64,000 nt of DNA. It comes from Solea solea. Its lineage: Eukaryota; Chordata; Actinopteri; Pleuronectiformes; Soleidae. Numbering within the stretch: position 1 is the first letter of the stretch; each line of letters begins with the position of its first letter. The DNA is taken from the NCBI RefSeq assembly GCF_958295425.1, contig NC_081134.1:3025840-3089839 (forward strand). Reading direction: 5' to 3'. Under the pieces are notes generated by a model. The model was not told where the DNA came from, ran no database searches, and worked only from the letters and a program-made list of their open reading frames with translations. A program made the translations under genes and the position numbers. This document shows, in pieces, positions 51,666 to 64,000 of this stretch.

Positions 51666-52376
51666 TCCACCAAGGGAGGTGGAAAACGATCAACTGCTAC
51701 AAGACAAGCAGATGAGAGACCAACAAAAAGATAAAAGCCAGAGAAACACAACACTGCAGCCAAAAGCAATATAGAGCCTAACGATAACAGCAGAGTTGTA
51801 TTATGCCCAAACTGATAAACTTAATAAAAGTCACACAAGGAGACTGCAGTGAAAGCACCGTATCAGAGACCTGAGCCGAACTGATGAGAAAGACAATAAC
51901 TCAAGGATCGGTTGACTTTTATGACAAACCCATCAAATGTGACGGAGAAGAAGCTTTTATTGAGAAAAGGAGAAAAACTAAGTGTGTTCCTGTTTCATTC
52001 TTCTGCTTTGAGGGTTTGACGTTGTTTTTAATCAGGTCAGTTTCACAGAAAGTAGGTTTTAATGGCGTTAAATTAACACAATGCAGGCTTTGTTCTCGGC
52101 ACCCCCTACAGCCGGGAAACGGTATCATCTGCTGCAACTGTTGTGACGTTTTGTTGACCAGTCAGATACCAGTGAACTGTGCAACCTTCTTGGAGACGTT
52201 ATTTGAAGGTCACAATTCTGCGTTGTGTTGCTTCAAATTTGAGAGACTTCAGGAAAACAGTTGATTGCTCAGTTTCATCAACGTCCAGTAAGAGCCATTA
52301 CTCTGCTACCCCAAGGGAAGGGTTGGTAGTTCCATTCCTGATGCTAACGCAACAAAAATGAGTGTCTGAGCTCACC
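51666..52376. other. Intergenic, no gene recognised
   Basis: An open frame at 51884-52264 has no recognisable domain or composition bias and is treated as chance. Confidence 0.4.
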
Positions 52377-52640
52377 CTAAAAGATAGGGTAAGGAGTTTG
52401 GACATTCTGGAGAGGCTGAGAGTTGAGCTGGTTTGAGGATTTCGGCAGGAAGCCTCCTGGATGCCTCCCTGGGGAGGTGGTTTGGGCATGCCCAACCAGA
52501 AGGAGGCCCCGGTGGTCGACCCAGGACTCACTCTCTCCAGTGAGTCCTGGGAATGCCTACGTGTCCCACCAGTTGAGCTTCTAATTGAGGTGGATCAAGG
52601 AGACTGCTGAGACTGCTGCTCCCCTCCTCAGCGCCTCCCA
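52377..52640 (+). mobile_element. LINE-like fragment, sense copy of the 30590 family
   Basis: GATAGGGTAAGGAGTTTGG, then GAGGCTGAGAGTTGAGC, GATGCCTCCCTGGGGAGGTG, GAAGGAGGCCCCGGTGGTCG and GACCCAGGACTCACTC follow the order of a very common fish dispersed repeat (probably LINE 3' region). It is rearranged at the end. Confidence 0.6.
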
Positions 52641-54739
52641 CCAGACGATCATGCACAGATGAACATGCTTCAAACTCATCACTTCACTGCTAAAATGAAA
52701 TGCTCTGTTTGTTCTGTGCAAAACCCAACCTTTTCCCCATTCCTCAATGACTAAATGAAGACGTTAGTTCATGTGTTGCATTAACATATAAACCGACTGA
52801 CATCGCTGCAGCTTCAGGAACCAAATTGTGTAATGGTAAATGTCCTGATGGAGCGAAGGTGTTGTACTTGTTTTGCAGCTGTGTAATTCCTCCAGTGTTT
52901 TAGAGGCCGCGTACTAAAGGCCCTACAGCACCGAGACTGTGTTAAATGGCTGCACAAGAAAAAAAAGAACTGGAGTTGACTGGAGTTGGAATTGAAATGA
53001 GGAGAATGTGAGTGTGCTGCAGCAGCGAGAGGGAACATGTGTTTGCAGCAGGTGGGGAGAAACCCTTCACATCATATTAGCAGCCAGTTCAGTTCTGCTT
53101 TCACTCCTCATCTGGGATTCTTGCCTTTCCCCGAGCATCGTTTAACGCCTCAACAGTTATCAAATCATTAATTAAGCTTGCATCAAATTTACTCCCACAG
53201 AGCCGCGCGTGTGTGTGTGTGTGTGTGTGTGTGCGCAGCGCTCGCTCTACCCCACAGCTCTGAACATACAAAGAGGTCTCCGTGTTTAGCTCGACTGTTC
53301 AAAGCTCACTGACAGAAAGCTCGACCTCTCCACAGGGGAAATGTTGTTAAATTATTTTACAGTCAAGCCTGAATTAAACATGACAGGGCTCTGATCTCTG
53401 AATCTACCACCACCACCACAACAACAGCTTCTCTGTGCTGCCGGGCTGCTGGGGATACAATTGAGATTCATGGCGTTATGGCACTGACATGTAACATTAG
53501 TGACAGACAAATTCATACTAAACGGTTTCAGGTTTCTGAAATGAAATCAAAGCACACATGCACACAGATCCTGACGTTTTATTTATAGCACCGAGCAAAC
53601 ACATGCTTTCCAAAGGCATGATCATACATCAACAATAAGACATCATGAATAATACATTAGAATGACATTAAAATGACATCTAAAAGACATTACAACACCA
53701 AAGCAGTTTGACGTGCCTCTACAGAGGCGTCAAACAATCAAAAACACGTCAAAGAAAAATAACGACAGGACATGAAAACGGCATTTAAAAGATGCAAAAC
53801 AAACAAAAGGGAAAACAGGAAGGTTTTGGTTCTGGGAAAACCGAGGAAACTTAAGTGAAGCTGCTAAAAAAAGAGGGAATTAACACCATTCCCATTACCA
53901 GTGTTTGTTTTTTCACCACTAAGTTACTTGTGTGCAAGTTGTGACAAAACAGGAAGTCACAGGAAGAAGAAAACAAAAAAAGTCCACAGCACTCATAGCA
54001 CTGTTGCTCAAAGTTAAGACCCTGATACTCACAAAACAAGTGCAATTTATATGCAAACATTAATGCTTAGAAATGGCTTTTAATCTTTCTTGGGCTCATT
54101 TCCAATGTCGGACTATGATTTGTCATCGTAAACGTACCCGAGGTGCAGCATATGGTTGTAATGCAGATTTTTTTCTGGCCGATAATTATATTTGACCAAT
54201 TTCCTAATCTCAAAATTGCTTCTATTGAACAACACATGTGTTATGTGTCTCCAATCTGCATTTTATGTCTACATGGTTGTGTGTCTTCAATAAAAACAAT
54301 GAATAGCGTAAATATTGAACACATGAAAGTTTCTGAGGCAAAAACAAATAACCATTGACTGGATAATCAGTCTGCCTCTATTCTTATGTGTTGGCTCGAG
54401 ACTGTTTACTAGTTTAAAGAGACAGGAAGTCAGAAAAATGATTTAACGCCTCTTCCTTCCCACATGGGTGTTTGGCTTAAGTTTGAAACGGTATGAAAAC
54501 CCAGTGGGAAAATGATGACACCTAAGTCCAGTGATGACAGGTCAACAAGTCAACCCGCCCAAATGGGTGCTACTAAATTACCAGGCCGACTGGAGCTGTC
54601 AGTCAAACTGTGTTTGTTCACGCCCACAGTGTGCAGAGGAAACATCCAATTAGAAAACACCTGTGTGGGAGGACAACAGGTGTCATGTGTCTGTGAGGAC
54701 GCTGCATGAGCTGGACCTCTATTGGGGTATTTCCAGCAG
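52641..54739. other. Intergenic, no gene recognised
   Basis: Contains (GT)n at 53207-53234 with flanking GC-rich ends, otherwise unique sequence without recognised exons. Confidence 0.4.
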
Positions 54740-55330
54740 CTCTACTCGCCTCGCAACGCCACGCCACGGTTTAAGTAGTGTTTCCACTAGCATAGTACCT
54801 GGTACCAAAAGCCTGCTGAGTAGGTACTGGCCAGAGTGCTGTGATTAGGTACTTTTTCTTGTAGTGGAGATGCAACCTTAACCGTGCCGAGTAGAGCCGG
54901 TAGAAATAAGCCATATGTAAAGAATTGACATGACAGCTCATGTCATGAACTACAAGAACTACTCTCGTTGTAGCTGCTGAGATGCAGAGCATCCACCGTG
55001 CCAGAGGGGGAGCTGTGTATCTGAGAGCTGGCCTACCAATTACGTCACTTCCAGGTACCTGGCCAATCACAGGACAGTGGGAAAGCTCTCGTTGCCTGGC
55101 CAATCACAACACAGTCCACATTCTGGGGGTGTGGTTTTGGTCTGAAACAGCGCGGCTGACGAGAGCGTCAGTGAGGAGATATTTTGATCGGCTTGTTTGC
55201 AGCGACTGGGAGGTTTTTAACCATGAAAACAAGTTAATATATGTAAGTAGACCTCCATAACTAACATATGTGCGATACAAGCATTCGATGTCACCTTTAA
55301 GCAAGTTTTCTTTTCTTTCATCCCTCTCCA
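54740..55330. mobile_element. Possible DNA-transposon remnant (GGTACC-rich MITE-like block)
   Basis: GTTTCCACTAGCATAGTACC, TGGTACCAAAAGC, GTGCCGAGTAGAGCCGGTA and two GCCTGGCCAATCACA stretches (about 55058 and 55096) recall a known style of fish dispersed element. I could not define matching inverted ends. Confidence 0.35.
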
Positions 55331-57088
55331 CAGCAACTCTTTCCACCACTGCTAAGGGATCCTGAGGCATGGAAAGGATAAATGGGTTCTGTATTTGCGT
55401 CAGCAAATTTTGAATCTACCCTGAGGTGTGTTCCTGGTAAGTCGTGTCCACAAATTCTCCTGAAGATGCCCAGGAGGCTTTATCATCAGATGCCTGAATC
55501 ACCTCAGTTGGTTTCTTTCCACCTGAAGAAACACTAGCTCAATGTTGAGCTTTGTGCAAATGTCTAAAGCTCCTCGCCCCCATGTCCAAGGCGGAACCCA
55601 GACACCTTTGGGAAAAGCTTAGTTTGACTGCTTGTATCTGTGATCTCATTCTTTTGGTGGTTGCCCAAAGCTCTTGGCCATATGGTGAGGGTTGTAATCA
55701 GAGGCAATTGCTCAAGGGAAACTCTGCTTTCTCAAAAATGTCATAAAATAAATGGTCAAATATGTACGGTTGAATTTGCATGACTTCACCACAGTTGCAT
55801 TCCTATTGATTCCAGGTTGACACACATTGAACAATTGCCCAATATCTTTCTGAGACTTGTTGGTTACGTCTGCTACGGTACGTATTTATTAAGCCTTTAC
55901 ATTAGGAATAACCCAAAACTAGGCTCCAGCATCAGAGAAACACGAATCTAAAAGTAGTTAAATATACAGCAAGCTCTCCAGCAGTTACTCAGATCATCTC
56001 CTCTGTCAGTCAAAGAGTCAAACTGCCACGTTTTATCACTAAAACGTTGGAAGAGATTTGAATATGACGAGCATGGAAACTGTCACCGAGCCTCCTCTGC
56101 GCATTGAAGACACAAACTGAATGTTAAACTTCCTCCAAACCATCAGGACTGAAACCAGAAAAATGTATTAAACGCGACGTGAGCAGCGCGGCTGTGACAG
56201 AATGTTCCTCTCCACTATATTAGGACCTTTTCACCACATCATAATACTGAGAGAATTGAGATAACTGGTTCATTTGGAGTTCTTTGAGCTGGATTTAGTG
56301 CTTAAAAAATGTCCAATATGCATCATTTAGCCTTGGTAGATGGAAAGAAGTATTACATATTTGAAAAAGTTATAATAAGTCCATTGAAGTTTAGAAAAAA
56401 AACACCGCTTTTCACATGCAAAGCACTGAATGACTGACTAAGGACTGTACTCATCGTGTAAGGCTGAAAGTTCCCTATTGGACCTTTAAGAACGCTTTTA
56501 TAAGCGTCTTTATCTGTGAATCTGATTTCATTCACTCAGAAGACAAACATGTATCGTGTAGCAGTCTGTGATTTATGAGTGTAAATGCTCTCTGGTGTCC
56601 AGATTGGATCACCTCTCTCTTTCAGGGACACAATGGCTGCCTTGCTCTTGGGCCCATCAGAGGATTAGGTGACTGAGAGTCAGCCTTGGTTAACGTGAGA
56701 GACGGAGTAGGTGTGTTTATGTGTGGGTCTCCCCGAGGAGCTCCATTGGCGGGCCCAACACAGCTCCAGTGTCTCAGTGCATTGACCTCCTGCCTGCAGA
56801 TGAAACCTGCTCACTCTTTTAAGTTCCTCGCTGTGTGTCAGACAAAAACACCCTTTATTCCTTTTTATCTATTTCATTCTGTCCATACTGGAGTATGTTT
56901 CACGAAACTCAGCCGGAAATATCCACGTCCCTTCTTTGGTTTCATATCTTTGTTCTTCTTAGTTTTTGTCTCCTCTTCTCTTATTACCTCATCTGATTTT
57001 CTTACACTGTAACGAAACTTAAAATGATGTAGAGGACGGGTGGGTGGATGGATTGGTGCAGCAGAGATAGAGCGCAAGCCTTAGGTCA
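55331..57088. other. Intergenic, no gene recognised
   Basis: ATTGGACCTTTAAG at about 56478 resembles one end of the AAAGGTCC MITE family. No exon is recognised. Confidence 0.4.
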
Positions 57089-57557
57089 GGGGTGTCACAC
57101 TGGTCACATGTGCCCCCCCCCCCCCCAAACACTTATAATCATTTTTATAATGAAAACATGGCCCACAACCTCCTCTACTTCAGCAAAGTGATAGAATATA
57201 ATACTAAATATGTTTGGCAGTGTAATTATAATAGTAACAATAAGACATTTGCAGCATTATTGAATGTATTCCACATATATTTAGGTTGTTTAATTACAGT
57301 TATCCACGTCATTACTCAATAAATGTCCGATTTATTTCTGTTTTTGTGCATCGTAAATATGTTTTATTGTGAAGTATACATCATTCCATATTAAAAAAAG
57401 TACTTTTACTTTGAAATGATGTCAAATATCATGAATATCTTATATTGCCCACCTGCTGTTTTTTTTTCCTACATTTGTCTTTTCTCTATTCCGGCCCCCT
57501 CTTGACCTCTTGATCAGACTAGATGGCCCCAAAGGCCAGTGGAGTTTGACACCCCTG
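57089..57557. mobile_element. hAT-like MITE with CAGGGGTGTCA ends
   Basis: The left end CAGGGGTGTCACACT and right end AGTTTGACACCCCTG are inverted copies of the hAT/Charlie-type terminus. The 8-bp flanks CCTTAGGT and CCATTAGT share five positions, compatible with a decayed 8-bp target duplication. The 469-bp body has no transposase and includes a C-run (about 57113-57126). Confidence 0.78.
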
Positions 57558-59539
57558 CCATTAGTATTTTAATAACCTGTAAAATAAATTCAACAGAAAA
57601 TTAATGACTCTTTGATGTCATTTACATGACTGAACACATATAACATAAGAAACAGGAGGCATGGCCAACATGGTTCTACTGGAGTGTTAATAATGAATAT
57701 GTGCTAAATAGGGACGAGCTGATATGACACTTATTACTCATATCAGTCCAGTACTATTGTCCAAATCAATGTATTGGAGAAAGAAAATCAAAACATCTTG
57801 TGTTCCTTTGTTATCACTTTGTGATCGCAGCAGAAATAAGGAGACTCTTTCTTCCCATCTCCCAAGAAACACAACTAAACAAAGCAATGTTACAAACTCT
57901 CACAAGGCTTGGACCCAAATGCATGAGGACAGACACAGGAAAATGGTTTTAACGGGTTTTATTCCCTTCCTTTTTGCAAGAAAACAAAGGGAGCTGCAAC
58001 AACTCAGAAAACGCTAAACTCTAAGCTAAACTTGACATAAAATGACTGAGAAAACAAACAAGAACATAAGCTAAACTAACACAACAAAGATCTCTGACTT
58101 GGTTCAAACTTGAAGTGGCACGGGCGCTGACAACACACGTAAGACGCTCTGGCAACAGAAAGTGGGAGAAGGGAGTATATGTAGGTGGTGAGGGTAAGGA
58201 GCACCAGGTGAAAACAATCAGGGAATCAGGCAAGGTGCTCACAGGAAGTAGAGAAAACCCCCTACCAAATTAAAACAGGAAGTGACACTGAACTAAAACT
58301 AACTAACACAACTGATGGTGCATGACAGGCAATCAGAGATGTCAGACGTCATCACATTCACCCAGCGTCTGACTCCAGATCAGAAGGTTAGGTGTCAAAA
58401 TTCTTGAGCAACATAAACATGTGCCTGGTGTGAGTGTCTATCACTAATTCTAACAAGCCTCTGTTGCTAATATTGGCAAGTGCAAGCAAGTGCGGAAGTG
58501 CTGGAACCTCCCGTGCACGACCAATCAGCTCGAAGGATCCACCGAGACTCTCACACACACGTCATTCACTCAAATACTCACATACAGACAGGGTTGTACT
58601 TAAAATATCAGCACAGGCTGTAAAGAGTGATATAAAAGAAAACAGCAAAACTGATGGATGTAATTTTGTAAAAAAAAAAAAAAAAAAAACTAGTAACATT
58701 AGTCTCCTGAAGTAAGAAGAAGAAAGTGGGCGTTTTGCTTGCCTGAGAAGGATTTTGTCTTAATTCCACCCGCAGACAGTCTTATTCGCGTTGCTGCATC
58801 CTCTAAAGTTCCTTTAATTGAATTAATTATTTTCAATGCAACGTTTATTTCAAATGGAAGCTGCATTTATGTATTTATCTCAGTCGGTATTATTTATGTC
58901 CGCTCAGTGGAATTCACTTCAGGCCCCGTCTCTCCATTTAAAGTCAAATCAATGAGAATCCACAGGACTGACAATGGAAACAAGTAAGCAGCCGACGTGT
59001 CAATGTCGCTAACAGCTCTGCCAATATTTTCCAGCAGAGATGATGGTTTTGCATCAACAGTGATGTTGTTGTTGGACAGCGATGATGTGTTCTCAGCAGA
59101 CAACAAACCTGAGAGAGCTGAGACATGAGCAGACTTCAGATAATGTTGGAAACAATTGAATTTGTGCTGTATCATGTAGATGACACCAATGCTTAATACA
59201 TCATCAGAAAACACAAAAGATTTTAAACTACTGTGGCTTCTTGATCTTCACGGAAGGAGCAACAGCTAATGAACATTTATAAAGAGGAACAACGACAATA
59301 AGTGATATTATTCACAATATATCTCTATGTCCTAGAACACTGAGCCATCCGTCATTCTCAGACATTAATACACTGTCCCAAACAAAGAAACATTATTTTC
59401 TTTAATAAACATTTGTTCAAGAAAAGATTTAATTGTAAAGAAGAGTTTTATTGTTTAATAAAGGGGGGCAAATATGTAGTTTTAAACATTTTATGAGCAC
59501 TGCCAGTAATCTAGACAAAGAAATTAAATTTTTTTTTTT
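57558..59539. other. Intergenic, no gene recognised
   Basis: Contains a poly(A) run at about 58671-58689 and a poly(T) run at 59529-59546. No exon is recognised. Confidence 0.4.
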
Positions 59540-59545
59540 TTTTTT

Positions 59546-59815
59546 AAAGTACCTGACATGTACTGTACTTTAGTATCAAAAGTAATTTTCTGATATAAAA
59601 TATACTTAAGTATTAGAAGTAAAAGTATTTAAACTAAGTGAGCAATTACAATTTTGAATATGACATTTATTGTGTCTTCTTAACAATAAAAGCAAAAGAG
59701 TAAAAGTAAATGTTGTCAGAAATATAAATAACAAAGTAAAGTACAGATATGTGAAAAGTACAGTTCCAGTACAGTACAGTACAGTAACAAAGTATTTGTA
59801 CTTTGTTACATTACA
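59546..59815. mobile_element. AAAGTAC-rich fish MITE remnant
   Basis: TACTTAAGTATTAGAAGTAAAAGTATTT, and the end AACAAAGTATTTGTACTTTGTTAC, follow the wording of a common fish element whose complete ends read GTGGTGGAAAGTAAC. Both terminal portions are degraded here. A (CAGTA)n run lies at about 59766-59785. Confidence 0.5.
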
Positions 59816-60057
59816 CTGACTACAGCTTTAACATACACCAACATGTACTGTGCTTTTATTAGGCTCTGTCACAAAAGCCTAATTATAGTTGCACTCAAGT
59901 CAGGTGTGCAAAACTAGCACATGTCCGTCATTTCTTTGTCCACTGGGGGCACTATTCAAAAATGCAGCTTTCTTTGTGTGCCCTTCAAAGGCTCAACCAT
60001 GCAGATTAATAATGCAACAAATTCAATGTCAGAATGAACAACGTATAGTAGAATATG

Positions 60058-63673
<3,616 letters not shown>

Positions 63674-63843
63674 TTAAAGGTCCAGTTTGTATAAATGATG
63701 GAAATGTGTCGGTGCGACTGCTATTTCAAGGCCACGAAAACCAAGCTGTTTTTATTTTAAAGCGATGACACAGTAATGCAAACACACACTAGGTTCAATT
63801 TCTGTCTATAAGCCCTATTCAATGTTACACACAGGACCTTTAA
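63674..63843. mobile_element. TTAA-flanked MITE (AAAGGTCC ends)
   Basis: The left end TTAAAGGTCCAGTTTGTA and right end TTACACACAGGACCTTTAA are inverted copies, each finishing in TTAA. The 170-bp body is non-coding. This is a well-known style of short fish MITE, and TTAA ends suggest piggyBac-like mobilisation. Confidence 0.8.
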
Positions 63844-64000
63844 GTGTGCAAAGAGCTTTCTAAAGGAACACCAGCTCATTTTCTTGGCTTTCTCGCTGCC
63901 ATTATTGTGAGCTGCTGCTGGAGACAACTGTTGCTTGGAGTTTTTAATGGAAGCTGAGTGCTACACGGAAACATCCGCACCTTTTGTAAAATTGAGGTCA

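Noticed and set aside
51884..52264. 126-codon plus-strand frame
   Set aside because: No domain, no codon or splice evidence; a chance frame in intergenic DNA.

Overview
The window is vertebrate nuclear DNA, almost certainly from a ray-finned (teleost) fish. It has short GT-AG introns, a kinesin-1 heavy chain first exon, a POLD3 gene with a vertebrate exon layout, abundant CA, AT and AAT microsatellites, and many fish-type interspersed repeats (L2/Rex-like LINE pieces, tRNA-derived SINEs, small inverted-repeat DNA transposons). It contains no bacterial features: no operons, CRISPR or rRNA.

Layout. Positions 1-1140 hold the promoter, 5' leader and first coding exon of a kinesin-1 heavy chain gene (kif5b-like, minus strand) that continues off the left edge. 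Positions 4585-10069 and 14236-21097 are two tandem plus-strand genes for sodium/chloride-coupled SLC6 transporters of the GABA/betaine/taurine/creatine group. Each has 14 coding exons in the same phases, and both read through without a break (585 and 581 aa). A 1-kb inverted-repeat element with a 17-unit minisatellite, and a decayed L2-type LINE, lie between them. Positions 21884-26715 are a complete 12-exon pold3 (449 aa, minus strand), tail-to-tail with the second transporter.

From 26.9 kb to 64 kb the window is gene-poor. Its clear coding sequence is a single-exon dynein light chain copy (41094-41363, DYNLL2-like, probably a retrogene). A 75-aa ORF of unknown identity follows, possibly in the same transcript, and a weaker small ORF lies at 42566-42772. 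A nearly full-length LINE of the L2/CR1/Rex group occupies about 45.5-48.9 kb. Its endonuclease and reverse transcriptase motifs are present, but the frame breaks at a C-run. The rest is microsatellites, transposon remnants and unique AT-rich sequence, some of which looks like candidate conserved noncoding DNA.

The genes do not form one pathway. kif5b and dynll are cytoskeletal motor components, pold3 is a replication and repair subunit, and the SLC6 pair are plasma-membrane carriers. The most unusual points are the non-GABA-like substrate-site residues shared by both SLC6 paralogs, the DYNLL retrocopy followed by an unidentified ORF, and the inverted-repeat element whose one arm has grown into a minisatellite.
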